From assembly GCF_030538655.1 (NCBI RefSeq), contig NZ_JAUNTO010000005.1, positions 62,001 through 126,000 of the forward strand: 64,000 nucleotides of DNA, in the 5' to 3' direction. Source of the stretch: Paracoccus sp. (in: a-proteobacteria) (GTDB taxonomy: Bacteria; Pseudomonadota; Alphaproteobacteria; Rhodobacterales; Rhodobacteraceae). Below, one piece after another: positions 18,901 to 27,536 of the stretch (position 1 is its first letter; each line of letters opens with the position of its first letter). The position numbers and the translations under genes are program-made. Below the pieces are notes generated by a model. That model made no database searches. It was not told the DNA's origin and saw only the letters and a list, made by a program, of their open reading frames with translations.

Positions 18901-18930
18901 GGCGCGTTCCGAAAGGGGCGCGCCGTTTTC
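18901..18930 (+). terminator. Rho-independent-like terminator after the thiolase operon
   Basis: GGCGCG (18901-18906) pairs with CGCGCC (18919-18924), and inner CC/GG pairs extend it. The hairpin is followed by GTTTTCGTTT, a fair T-rich tail. It lies 17 bases after the small HhH-like gene. Confidence 0.7.
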
Positions 18931-19020
18931 GTTTGCGGGCGCGCAACAGGGGCGCGCGTTGCCTGTGCAACGGGCTGGGCGGTCTGCCACAAAAACACCT
19001 GCATTTGCTGGGTTTTTGGC

Positions 19021-19086
19021 TGCACAGCCCGTGCACAGAGGATGCACAGGCTGTGCACAACCTGTACACAGGCAGCGCACGCTTGA
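19021..19086. repeat. Phased 11-bp iterons (heptamer + 4-base spacer)
   Basis: Five consecutive 11-base units start at 19021, 19032, 19043, 19054 and 19065, with a weaker sixth at 19076. Their heptamers are TGCACAG, TGCACAG, TGCACAG, TGCACAA and TACACAG, each followed by four variable bases. The period of about one helical turn puts every heptamer on one face of the DNA. On the other strand the unit reads CTGTGCA-N4, the geometry of Pho-box-like sites for OmpR/PhoB-type regulators. Confidence 0.7.
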
Positions 19087-19297
19087 CAGGGATCGGGGGC
19101 GCGGAGCCACCCGAAAATGCGTATTTGGCCAAACAGGACGCGGGGGTGCCGGTTGTTTGGCCGATCTTGCGTCGTGGGGTGATCCGGTTGCGGGGGATAC
19201 AGAGGTGCGGGGGATCGCCTAAGGTGCCCCGTGGTGAAAGCCGGAGGTTGTGGGGCGGTGCTGTCATCTGTGGCACGGGACACGTCGGCTGCATATT

Positions 19298-19930
19298 GAC
19301 GCGTGCCGTGACCTGAACCAGCAGACCCGCAGCAGCGGTGCTTTTGCCGCAGATGGGGTGGGGCGGAGGATGTGTATGACGGCATTGGCGAGACGCAGGG
19401 TCGCGTTTGCAGGCGGATGTCTCGGTTTTCCAAGATGTTCCGCGTGGTCTGCGCTGGCCGGTTGTCCAATCGCGACGATATGCGGCCCGATATGCTGGAC
19501 CGCGCGCCGGGACACCGGATCACAGCACGGCACGCATCGGGGGGCGCATCGGCGGGATGTTGATGCGCGCCGTGGTTGACCTGTCAGCCTCGCAGCCACA
19601 GCGCCTTTGCCGCAGATGCGGTGATACGGGGGATGTGTTTCATTCGTGGGCGAAATGCGCAGCTTTGCCGGGCAGGTGAGCGGGCTTTGCCAGACTGGGG
19701 TGTTTCGTGCGGCCTGCGCTGGCCGGTTGTTCAATGGCGACGACATGCTGCCGGGGATGGTGCTTTGGCGTGCCGGAACGCGGGATGTCCGTGTCGGGCG
19801 GATCCCGATGGCGCATATGGGGCAGCTGCAAGCAGCCGTGGTTGATGCTGCCGGAAGTGACCTGTTGGCCGGGGCACAGCTTGCCGGTGCGGGTGGTCGG
19901 GGTGCGGGCTGCAAAGGCGCGGCCAGGCCC
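19298..19930. repeat. Degenerate ~265-bp tandem repeat, about 2.3 copies
   Basis: Copies start near 19298, 19562 and 19829-19842. Matching landmarks are TTTGCCGCAGAT at 19342 and 19606 (264 apart), CTGCGCTGGCCGGTTGT at 19449 and 19714 (265 apart), and GCCGTG near GACCTG at each copy start. A period not divisible by three plus internal indels argues against an intact repeated protein. The third copy is truncated before betC. Confidence 0.65.
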
Positions 19931-19955
19931 GCGCAAGGGTATGGGGCGCGTGACC

Positions 19956-21446
19956 CTATTCCCCGCGCGGGAAACGTTGCGATTCCTCCAGCACGTTCAG
20001 GTCCATGTGGTTGCGCATGTAACGCTCGGACGCCTGTTGCAGCGGCTGGTAGTCCCACGGGAAATAGGCACCGCGCCGCAGGGCCGGATAGACGATCCAG
20101 CGGCGCGCCTGGCTTTCGCGGACCTCGGCATCATAGGCGGGCAGGTTCCAGCGCGCCGCCGCCATGTCGCGCAGGCGGGTCAGGGTGGCGGCGTGGGCGG
20201 GGTCGGGGGCGAGGTTGTGCCGCTCGTCCGGGTCGGCGCTCAGGTCGAACAGTTGTTCGGGATCGGCGGGGCAGGCGATGTATTTCCAGCGCCCGTCGCG
20301 CAGGGCGATCATCGGCGCGATGGACCCTTCGGCGGCGTATTCCATCGGCACGGGCGGGCGGTCGGTTGGGGTCAGCAGCGAATGGCCGTCGGTCCAAGGC
20401 GCGATCTCGTCCATTGGCAGGCCCGCCAGATCGCAGATCGTGGGCAGCACATCCAGCGTGGACACCGGGTGATCGATGCGCCCCGGTTCCATCCCCGGTG
20501 CGGCGATCATCAGCGGGACGCGGGCGGACCCCTCAAAGAAGTTCATCTTGAACCACAGCCCGCGATTGCCCAGCATCTCGCCATGGTCGGACAGCACAAG
20601 GATGATGGCGTCTTGCCGGGTGCGGTCCAGCACGTCCAGAATTTCGCCGATTTTATCGTCTATGTAGCTGATATTGGCGAAATATCCCTGCCGGGCGCGG
20701 CGGATATGGTCTGGCGTGATCGCTGATGCGCGCCAATCGCAGGCGTCCATCAGCCGCTGGGAATGGGGGTCCATGTCAGCGTAGGGGATCGCCGGGGGCG
20801 GTTCCAGTTCGGGGGCATTTTCGTAAAGATCCCAGTATTTGCGCCGGGCCACGAACGGGTCGTGCGGGTGGGTAAAGCTGACCGTCAGGCACCACGGGCG
20901 GTCGTCTGCCCCGCGCGACAGATCGTAAAGCTTGCGGCAGGCGTGATAGGCCACTTCGTCGTCATATTCATATTGGTTGGTGATTTCCGCCACGCCCGCG
21001 CCGGTGACGGAGCCAAGGTTGTGATACCACCAGTCGATCCGCTGACCCGGTTTACGCCAGTCGGGGGTCCAGCCGAAATCGGCGGGGTAGATGTCGGTCG
21101 TCAGCCGCTGTTCAAAGCCGTGAAGCTGGTCGGGGCCGACAAAGTGCATCTTGCCCGACAGGCAGCTGTGCCAGCCCGCGCGGCGCAGGTGATGGGCGTA
21201 GGTCGGGATGCTGGAGGCGAATTCGGCTGCGTTATCATAGACCTGCGTGCGGCGCGGCAGTTGCCCCGACATAAAGGACGCGCGGGCGGGTGCGCACAGC
21301 GGGCTGGCGGTATAGGTATTGGCAAAGCGGGTGCTGCGCGCCGCCAGACGCCGCAGGTTGGGCGTGTGCAGAAAATCGGCGGGGCCGTCGGGGAACAAGA
21401 CCCCCGACAGCTGATCCGCCATCAGAATCAGGAAGTTGGGCTTCAC
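19956..21446 (-). CDS. betC: Choline-sulfatase
   Basis: This 496-residue type I sulfatase hydrolyses choline-O-sulfate to choline. The formylglycine site is Cys51 in PLCAPARASFMSGQ (CxPxR). Metal-binding ILMADQLSG at the N-terminus and VLSDHGEMLGNRGLWFK are conserved, and the C-terminal RRGAYFPWDYQPLQQASERYMRNH is typical of BetC. A GTG start at 21446 overlaps the choX stop (GTGA); an upstream in-frame extension would run through choX and is rejected. No betA, betB or betI is in the window, so onward oxidation to glycine betaine must be encoded elsewhere. Confidence 0.92.
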   Translation of the reverse strand: MKPNFLILMADQLSGVLFPDGPADFLHTPNLRRLAARSTRFANTYTASPLCAPARASFMSGQLPRRTQVYDNAAEFASSIPTYAHHLRRAGWHSCLSGKMHFVGPDQLHGFEQRLTTDIYPADFGWTPDWRKPGQRIDWWYHNLGSVTGAGVAEITNQYEYDDEVAYHACRKLYDLSRGADDRPWCLTVSFTHPHDPFVARRKYWDLYENAPELEPPPAIPYADMDPHSQRLMDACDWRASAITPDHIRRARQGYFANISYIDDKIGEILDVLDRTRQDAIILVLSDHGEMLGNRGLWFKMNFFEGSARVPLMIAAPGMEPGRIDHPVSTLDVLPTICDLAGLPMDEIAPWTDGHSLLTPTDRPPVPMEYAAEGSIAPMIALRDGRWKYIACPADPEQLFDLSADPDERHNLAPDPAHAATLTRLRDMAAARWNLPAYDAEVRESQARRWIVYPALRRGAYFPWDYQPLQQASERYMRNHMDLNVLEESQRFPRGE

Positions 21447-22372
21447 AATGCGCCTTGCACCGCGTCCAGTCCGGGCTGTCCGTCCAGCGTGGTCACGCCC
21501 TCCAGCCATGGGATCAGGCGGTCGGGGTTGGCGGCCAGCCATTTCCGCGCCGCCTGTTCGCCGCTGTCGCCGTCATCAAGGATATGCGCCATCAGGGCGT
21601 TTTCCATATCCACGTCGAACACCAGTTGCGACAGCAGGCGGGCGGCGTTCGGGCAGGCATCGGCCCATTCGCTGCGGGCCAGCGTATGCACGGTCGCGCC
21701 GCCGTAATCGGGACCGAATTGCGCGTCACCGCCCGACAGATAGGTCAGGTCGTGCGCGATGTTCATCGGATGCGGCGCCCATGCGAGGAACACCGAGGGC
21801 GTGCCTGCGACGCTGTTGCGGGTGACCTGCGCCAGCATCCCCTGTTCGCTGGATTCGACCAGTTCCCAATCGCCAAGGCCAAACTCGTCGGCCTCGATCA
21901 TCGCCTGAATCGACTGGTTGGCGGGCGCGCCCGGCTCGATGCCATAGATCTTGCCGTCAAAGGCGTCGCGATGGGCGTCGAGATCGGCGAAATCGGCGAC
22001 GCCCAGCGCCGCACCGGGGGCGGTGACGGCAAGGGTGAATTTCGCGCCGGTCAGGTTCTGCGCCAGTTCGGTGACGGTGCCAGAGGCGTCCAGATCGTCG
22101 CGGAACGCCTGCTGCGCGGGCATCCAGTTGCCCAGAAACGCGTCGGTATTGCCGGTTTTCAGCGCCTCATAGCCGATGGGCACGGACAGGATCTGCACCT
22201 CGGGCTGATAGCCAAGGGCGGACAGCACCACGGTGGCGATGCCATTGGTGGCGGTGATGTCGGTCCAGCCCGGATCAGATAGGCGCACGGCGGCGCAGGA
22301 TGCCGGGTCGGCGGCCATGGCAAGGGCGGGCAGGGTGGTCAGCGCGGTGGCCAGAAGGGTTGTGCGGATCAT
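21443..22372 (-). CDS. choX: Choline ABC transporter periplasmic binding protein ChoX
   Basis: This 309-residue binding protein has a signal peptide (MIRTTLLATALTTLPALAMA, cut before ADPASC). Aromatic-box positions known from Sinorhizobium ChoX are present: Trp in DPGWTDITATN, Trp in LGNWMPAQ, Tyr in GKIYGIEPGAPAN and Trp in LAWAPHPMN, consistent with choline binding. The ATG at 22372 follows GGGGAAA. The permease and ATPase genes (choW, choV) are not adjacent; instead betC follows directly by GTGA overlap. The expected reading is choline uptake plus supply from choline-sulfate. Confidence 0.9.
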   Translation of the reverse strand: MIRTTLLATALTTLPALAMAADPASCAAVRLSDPGWTDITATNGIATVVLSALGYQPEVQILSVPIGYEALKTGNTDAFLGNWMPAQQAFRDDLDASGTVTELAQNLTGAKFTLAVTAPGAALGVADFADLDAHRDAFDGKIYGIEPGAPANQSIQAMIEADEFGLGDWELVESSEQGMLAQVTRNSVAGTPSVFLAWAPHPMNIAHDLTYLSGGDAQFGPDYGGATVHTLARSEWADACPNAARLLSQLVFDVDMENALMAHILDDGDSGEQAARKWLAANPDRLIPWLEGVTTLDGQPGLDAVQGAL

Positions 22373-22598
22373 ATCGGTTTCCCCGTTGTCTGTCGCGTTG
22401 GTCTGCAAAATTGCCCCAAGCGTTGCAGATCGGCCCGGCGAAGAAAAGGGGGGCCGCCCGCAACCATCGGCGATATTGTATGGCGTTTCAGGCAATCCTG
22501 CCATTTCGATCAGTTGCGCCATCGGGATGTGTCGCCTAGAATCGCGGCGGGTTCCCGTCTGTTGTGCGGGGTTCAGACCAACAGGAAAGGATAACGAG

Positions 22599-23603
22599 AT
22601 GTTTGCAAAGCGGATCATGGCGGCTGCCGCGGCCCTGACGCTGGGGCTGACCGGGGTGGCCAGTGCGCAGGAGATGAACTTTTTCCGTGTCGCGACGGGC
22701 GGCACGTCGGGCACCTATTACCCGATTGGCGGGCTGCTGGCGAACGCCATTTCCAACCCGCCCGGTTCGCGCCCCTGCGACGAAGGCGGGTCGTGCGGTG
22801 TGCCGGGCCTGATCGCCTCGGCCGTGGCATCGAACGGGTCGGTTGCAAATGTGAATGCCATTCAGGGCGGCACGATGGAATCGGGCTTTGCGCAGGGTGA
22901 CGTGGCCACCTGGGCCTTTAACGGCACCGGCATCTGGGAAGGTCAGCCCGCCGCCGACAAGCTGCGCGTCATCGCCAACCTGTATCCTGAATCCATCCAC
23001 CTGATCGCCTCGGCCGGATCGGGCATCAGCTCGGTCGCCGATCTGGCGGGCAAGCGGGTATCGCTGGACGAACCCGGTTCGGGCACGCTGGTGGACGCGC
23101 AGATCATCCTGAACGCCGCCGGTCTGTCCGAAGCCGACATCCGCCCAGAATATCTGAAACCCGATCAGGCCGCTGACCGGATGCGCGATGGCGCGATGGA
23201 CGCGTTCTTCTTTGTCGGCGGTTATCCGGCGGGGGCCATCGCGGAACTGGCCAGCCAGCATGACGTGGTGGTGGTGCCGATTGACGGCGAGTTGCGCGAC
23301 AAGATTCTGGCCGACAGCAGCTTTTTCGCCGCTGATACCTTTCCCGGCGGCACCTATGACGGGCAGGATGGCGACGTGGGCACCATCGCCGTGGGCGCGC
23401 AATGGGTGACATCGGCCGATCAGTCCGATGATCTGGTCTATGGCATCACCGCCGCGCTGTGGAATGACAACACCCGCAAACTGTTGGATGCGGGCCATTC
23501 CAAGGGCAAGATGATTACCAGAGAACATGCGCTGGACGGCGTGGGCATTCCGCTGCATCCGGGCGCGGAACGGTTCTACCGCGAAGCGGGCCTGCTGGAA
23601 TAA
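22599..23603 (+). CDS. TAXI-family TRAP transporter substrate-binding protein
   Basis: This 334-residue periplasmic protein has a signal peptide (MFAKRIMAAAAALTLGLTG, cut near SAQ/EMN). The TAXI fold is recognised by FFRVATGGTSGTYYPIGGLLANAI, LRVIANLYPESIHLIA and KRVSLDEPGSGTLVDAQIIL. TAXI proteins bind glutamate-like or other organic acids for TRAP uptake; the ligand here is unknown. A cysteine pair, RPCDEGGSCG, may form a disulfide. The ATG at 22599 follows GGAAAGGATAACGAG. The gene is followed by a strong terminator-like hairpin and then the fused permease gene. Confidence 0.92.
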   Translation: MFAKRIMAAAAALTLGLTGVASAQEMNFFRVATGGTSGTYYPIGGLLANAISNPPGSRPCDEGGSCGVPGLIASAVASNGSVANVNAIQGGTMESGFAQGDVATWAFNGTGIWEGQPAADKLRVIANLYPESIHLIASAGSGISSVADLAGKRVSLDEPGSGTLVDAQIILNAAGLSEADIRPEYLKPDQAADRMRDGAMDAFFFVGGYPAGAIAELASQHDVVVVPIDGELRDKILADSSFFAADTFPGGTYDGQDGDVGTIAVGAQWVTSADQSDDLVYGITAALWNDNTRKLLDAGHSKGKMITREHALDGVGIPLHPGAERFYREAGLLE

Positions 23604-23610
23604 GATGACA

Positions 23611-23641
23611 GGTCAGGGGGCATCGGCCCCCTGACCTTTTT
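23611..23641 (+). terminator. Intercistronic Rho-independent hairpin between TAXI SBP and TRAP permease
   Basis: GGTCAGGGG (23611-23619) pairs with CCCCTGACC (23628-23636) and is followed directly by TTTTTG. It lies 8 bases after the binding-protein stop and 37 before the permease ATG. It should end a share of transcripts or protect the upstream mRNA 3' end. Confidence 0.85.
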
Positions 23642-23673
23642 GCCGCCAAGGCCAATAAAAAGGGAACCGGGGG

Positions 23674-25779
23674 ATGACCGATTCAAAGCGCGACAACAAT
23701 CCGGCGCAGCACAACGACCCAAATCACGACCATGACGCCATCGGCCATCTGAGCGCCGATGAATTGCAGGCGATCGAGGAAAAATACGATCCCGAACTGC
23801 GCTTTCGCGATCTTTTGCCCTGGGCCACCGGCCTGGTGGGCTTCGTTTTGTTTCTGCTGTCCTGCTATCATTACTATACCGCCGGTTTCGGGATTCCACA
23901 GGCGGTGATCCATCGCGGGCTGCATCTGTCCGTCACGCTGGCGATTGTGTTTTTTGCCTTTTCCGCCTTTGGCAACGGTTCGGCGCGGCGTGGGCCGCTG
24001 GACATCGGCGGGATGCCGGTCTGGGACTGGGCCTTTGCCCTGCTGGGCGCCGTGGCGGCGCTGTATGTGCCCTGGATCTATTCCGATCTGGCCTTCCGCG
24101 TCGGCAATCCGTCCACGCTGGACCTGACCATGGGCACGATCCTGATCGTCGTTCTGCTGGAGGCCGTGCGCCGGTCGATGGGCTGGCCCTTGCCGGTGAT
24201 TGCGATCCTGTTCATGGCCTATGCCTATTTCGGGCAGCATATGCCGGGGATTCTGGTGCATCCGGGCGCCAGCTGGACGGGGATCGTCAACCATCTGTAT
24301 CTGACCTCGCAGGGGATTTACGGCACTGCGCTGGGCGTGATCGCGACATATGTGTTCCACTTTGTGCTGTTCGGGGTGATGGCCACGCGCATCGGGCTGG
24401 GGCAGCTGTTCATTGATGTGGCGGCGGCGCTGGCCGGGCGTTATTCGGGCGGGCCGGCCAAGGTGTCGGTGCTGTCCTCGGCGCTGCTGGGGTCGATTTC
24501 GGGATCGTCCATCGCCAATACGGTGACAACCGGCGCGCTGACCATTCCGGCGATGATCCGCATCGGCTATCCCCGCCATTTCGCCGCCGCAGTCGAGGCG
24601 GCGTCATCGACCGGGGGGCAGATCACGCCGCCGGTGATGGGGGCGGTGGCCTTTCTGATGATCGAATATCTGGGCGTGCCGCTGACCACGATTCTGGTGG
24701 CGGCGCTGGTTCCGGCCTTTATGCATTTCTTTGGCGTGCTGTTGCAGGTGCATCTTGAGGCGCGGCGTCTGGGCCTGCGCGGTCTGCACCCCGAGGAAAT
24801 TCCCAACGCGCTGCGGGTGATCCGTCAGGGCTGGCTGTCGGTCTTGCCGCTGATTATCCTGATCGGTGTGCTGATGTCGGGGCGCACGCCCTTTGCCGCC
24901 GCCTTTTGGGCGATCACAAGCTGCATCGCGGTGCTGTTGTTGCAGGAACTGATGGCCAAGGGCGTTGTCGAGGGAATCCGGGGCACGATCCACGGCATCA
25001 TCGAGGGCTTTGTTCTGGGTGCGAAACAATCGCTGTCCGTCACCGCCGCCGCCGCGCTGGTGGGGGTGGTGATCGGTGTGGTGACGCTGACTGGCGTGGG
25101 CTTCAAGATCGCCTATATGGTCACGGGCACCGCGCAGGGCTGGGCCGCGGGAATGCACGCATGGCTGGGTTTCCTGCCGTTCGAGGTAATGAGCATTTCC
25201 ACCATGACGCTGCTGTTCACGCTGTTCATGACGGCCATTGTCTGCATTCTGATGGGCTGCGGTATTCCGACGACGGCGAATTATATCATCATGGTTGCCG
25301 TTGCCGCGCCGATCCTTGGCCTGCTGGGGGTCGAACCGCTGGTGGCGCATTTCTTTGTGTTCTACTTTGGCGTGCTGGCGGATGTGACACCGCCCGTTGC
25401 GCTGGCCGCCTATGCGGCGGCCAGTATCGCCGGGGCCAACGGCTTCAAGGCGGGGAACACGGCGTTCCGGCTGTCGATGGGCAAGGCGCTGGTGCCGTTC
25501 GTCTTTGTGTTCCAGCCCGCGCTGCTGCTGGTGACGGATGGCTTTACCTGGGGGGCCTTTGCGCTGGCGTTCTTTGGGGCGGTCAGCGGCATCTGGGCCT
25601 TGTCCGCCGCGATCACCGGCTGGCTGTTCGCGCCGCTTTACTGGGCCGAACGGCTGATGCTGGCGCTGGCGGCGCTGTTGCTGATTGCGCCGCATCCGGT
25701 GCCGACCATGATCGGGGTGGCGCTGTTCCTGCCGATCATCGCGCGGCAGTTGCTGGCACGCCGCACCGTGGTGACATGA
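23674..25779 (+). CDS. TRAP transporter fused DctQ-DctM permease (TAXI type)
   Basis: This 701-residue inner-membrane protein has a soluble N-terminus, a DctQ-like four-helix part (about 50-200) and a large DctM-like domain (about 210-640). The DctM part shows the TRAP repeats SSALLGSISGSSIANTVTTG (first half) and CILMGCGIPTTANYIIMVAV (second half). With the TAXI binding protein it forms an Na+- or H+-coupled secondary transporter. Length is typical of fused 4TM/12TM subunits. It starts at ATG 23674 after GGGAACCGGGGG. Confidence 0.92.
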   Translation: MTDSKRDNNPAQHNDPNHDHDAIGHLSADELQAIEEKYDPELRFRDLLPWATGLVGFVLFLLSCYHYYTAGFGIPQAVIHRGLHLSVTLAIVFFAFSAFGNGSARRGPLDIGGMPVWDWAFALLGAVAALYVPWIYSDLAFRVGNPSTLDLTMGTILIVVLLEAVRRSMGWPLPVIAILFMAYAYFGQHMPGILVHPGASWTGIVNHLYLTSQGIYGTALGVIATYVFHFVLFGVMATRIGLGQLFIDVAAALAGRYSGGPAKVSVLSSALLGSISGSSIANTVTTGALTIPAMIRIGYPRHFAAAVEAASSTGGQITPPVMGAVAFLMIEYLGVPLTTILVAALVPAFMHFFGVLLQVHLEARRLGLRGLHPEEIPNALRVIRQGWLSVLPLIILIGVLMSGRTPFAAAFWAITSCIAVLLLQELMAKGVVEGIRGTIHGIIEGFVLGAKQSLSVTAAAALVGVVIGVVTLTGVGFKIAYMVTGTAQGWAAGMHAWLGFLPFEVMSISTMTLLFTLFMTAIVCILMGCGIPTTANYIIMVAVAAPILGLLGVEPLVAHFFVFYFGVLADVTPPVALAAYAAASIAGANGFKAGNTAFRLSMGKALVPFVFVFQPALLLVTDGFTWGAFALAFFGAVSGIWALSAAITGWLFAPLYWAERLMLALAALLLIAPHPVPTMIGVALFLPIIARQLLARRTVVT

Positions 25780-26129
25780 CGTCTGTCACCTGATGGCCAG
25801 CCGGGCGGTGCGCGCCCCCCGGCTGGCTGTGACCATGATCTGATTGTCGGCGAAATGTCATCGACCTGTCACCTGCCTGGGCCATACCGCTGTTAACCAG
25901 CGGCCGAAGCCATGGGTCTGCTGCCCTTGTGTGGGCACAAGGCGCGGATGGCGGGCATTCCCCATCAATCCGTCGCCTGTGGCTGTGCGCGGGCGCTGCT
26001 GGACCGGATGTGAACGATGATCCGCTTGCACCTCGGCACCTGACAGCGCAAGACATGGCTGGGGGGAACAGGCCGCGCTTATGCCCGCACTGACCAGTTG
26101 CGGGCGCAGAACCCGAAAGGCAGAGACTG
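25780..26129. other. 350-base spacer between TRAP permease and pta fusion gene
   Basis: It contains a perfect 10-bp stem, GCCAGCCGGG at 25796-25805 with CCCGGCTGGC at 25818-25827, a likely transcript end for the TRAP operon although no T-run follows. It also contains a CCTTGTG-N4-CACAAGG palindrome at 25925-25942 that could be an operator or small hairpin for the downstream genes. No gene is apparent. Confidence 0.5.
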
Positions 26130-27536
26130 ATGCACTTGGTTAACCGCACGCTGGATGAATTGCAGATCGGCGATAAGGCCGAATTTCGCCGGCTGATTAC
26201 GCTGGACGATCTGTTTTCCTTTGCCGTCATCTCGGGCAACTATAACCCGATGCACCTGCCCGACGAAGACGGTGACGGCGATGGCGTGCCCGAAAGCGTG
26301 GCGCCGGGGATGTTTCTGGCCTCGTTGTTTTCGGCGGCACTGGGCACCCGTCTGCCCGGCCCCGGCACCCTGTATCGGCGGCAGGTGCTGAATTTCCACG
26401 AACGCGCCCATTCCGGCGAAGAAGTCATCTGCCGCGTGCGCGTGACCGGCAAGGAACCCGGCGGCATGGTGACGCTGGACACCGAACTGCGCCGGGTCAG
26501 CGATAATGCGCTGTTGCTGGACGGTCAGGCGACGGTGCAGGCGCCCACGTATAAATTCGACCGCGACGGGATCGAGGTGCCCGGCCTGCTGGTCGAACGG
26601 CACCGCCATTTCAGCGCGCTGCTGGAAAAGGCGCGGCATCTGGATGCGCTGCCGACCGCCGTGGTTTCCCCCGACGATCCCAATTCACTGGGTGGTGCGC
26701 TGAAGGCGGCGCATGAAGGCATCATCGTGCCGATCCTGATCGGCCGGGCGGCGGCGATCCGCGCCACGGCGCAGGAACTGGGCGAAAGCCTGGACGGGAT
26801 CGAGGTGATCGACATTGCGGGCGATGCCGAAGCCGCCGCCGAAGCCTGCCGTCTGGTTCATGCGGGCCGGGCCGCTGCGGTGATGAAGGGGCATTTGCAC
26901 ACCGATGATCTGCTGCGCCCGATGCTGTCCAAGACCGAGGGCCTGCGCGTCGGTCGCCGCTTTACTCATGTGTTCGTCATGGATGTGCCCAGCCGCCCCG
27001 AGCCGGTTCTGGTCACAGATGCCGCGATCAATATCGCGCCCGATCTGGAAACCAAGCGTGACATCGTTCAGAACGCCATCGAACTGGCCGCCGCCATCGG
27101 GCTGGTGCCGCGCGCGGGCGTGCTGTCGGCGGTGGAAACGGTGAATCCGGCGATCCAGTCATCCATTGATGCGGCGCTGCTGTCCAAGATGGCCGAGCGG
27201 GGCCAGATCACCGGCGGGCAGGTCGATGGCCCGCTGGCGATGGATAACGCCGTCGATATGGGTGCCGCCCGCACCAAGGGTCTGCGCGGCGAGGTGGCGG
27301 GCCGGGCGAATATTCTGGTGGTGCCCGACATTGATGCGGGGAACATGCTGGCGAAACAGCTTGCCTTTATCAGCCATGCCGAGGGGGCCGGGCTGGTCCT
27401 GGGCGCGCGGGTGCCGGTGATCCTGAATTCGCGCTCCGACAGCGCGGCCTCGCGTCTGGCGTCCTGCGCGGTGGCGGCGCTGCATCATGCGGCGACCAGC
27501 GCCGGGCGCAATCCGCAAAAGGTAGCCGCACAATGA
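26130..27536 (+). CDS. Bifunctional MaoC-like hydratase / phosphate acetyl(butyryl)transferase
   Basis: This 468-residue fusion has an N-terminal MaoC hot-dog domain (about 1-140) and a C-terminal phosphotransacetylase/phosphotransbutyrylase domain (about 165-460; MKGHLHTDDLLRPML, TDAAINIAPDLETKRDIVQNA, GPLAMDNAVD, VPDIDAGNMLAKQL). The Pta half interconverts acyl-CoA and acyl-phosphate and is coupled to the downstream kinase (ATGA overlap). The MaoC (R)-hydratase motif reads SGNYNPMH rather than SGDxNPxH: the catalytic Asp is Asn37 while His42 remains, and an Asp-rich insert (DEDGDGDG) follows. The hydratase half may therefore be inactive or altered; the transferase half looks intact. Confidence 0.88.
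   Translation: MHLVNRTLDELQIGDKAEFRRLITLDDLFSFAVISGNYNPMHLPDEDGDGDGVPESVAPGMFLASLFSAALGTRLPGPGTLYRRQVLNFHERAHSGEEVICRVRVTGKEPGGMVTLDTELRRVSDNALLLDGQATVQAPTYKFDRDGIEVPGLLVERHRHFSALLEKARHLDALPTAVVSPDDPNSLGGALKAAHEGIIVPILIGRAAAIRATAQELGESLDGIEVIDIAGDAEAAAEACRLVHAGRAAAVMKGHLHTDDLLRPMLSKTEGLRVGRRFTHVFVMDVPSRPEPVLVTDAAINIAPDLETKRDIVQNAIELAAAIGLVPRAGVLSAVETVNPAIQSSIDAALLSKMAERGQITGGQVDGPLAMDNAVDMGAARTKGLRGEVAGRANILVVPDIDAGNMLAKQLAFISHAEGAGLVLGARVPVILNSRSDSAASRLASCAVAALHHAATSAGRNPQKVAAQ

Larger units (their letters stand above)
18885..19955. other. 1.07-kb geneless region between convergent genes
   Basis: No credible coding sequence is found on either strand between the HhH-like gene and betC. The region holds a terminator (18901-18930), a phased 11-bp iteron array (19021-19086) and a degenerate ~265-bp tandem repeat (19298 onward). 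All open frames here are short, lack ribosome sites and change frame between repeat copies, so decayed coding DNA, a structured RNA or a protein-binding array are the options. Confidence 0.6.

Noticed and set aside
17434..19110. A long minus-strand frame across the thiolase gene and the iteron array
   Set aside because: It is antisense to a complete thiolase, and its N-terminal Cys/His repeats simply reflect the 11-bp iterons.
19083..19111. TTGACA at 19083 as a promoter following the iterons
   Set aside because: No -10-like hexamer at 16-18 bases spacing and no gene downstream on that strand.
19264..20058. Minus-strand 264-codon frame over the 265-bp repeats
   Set aside because: No ribosome site, the repeats are read in different frames in successive copies, and it runs into the betC 3' end antisense region.
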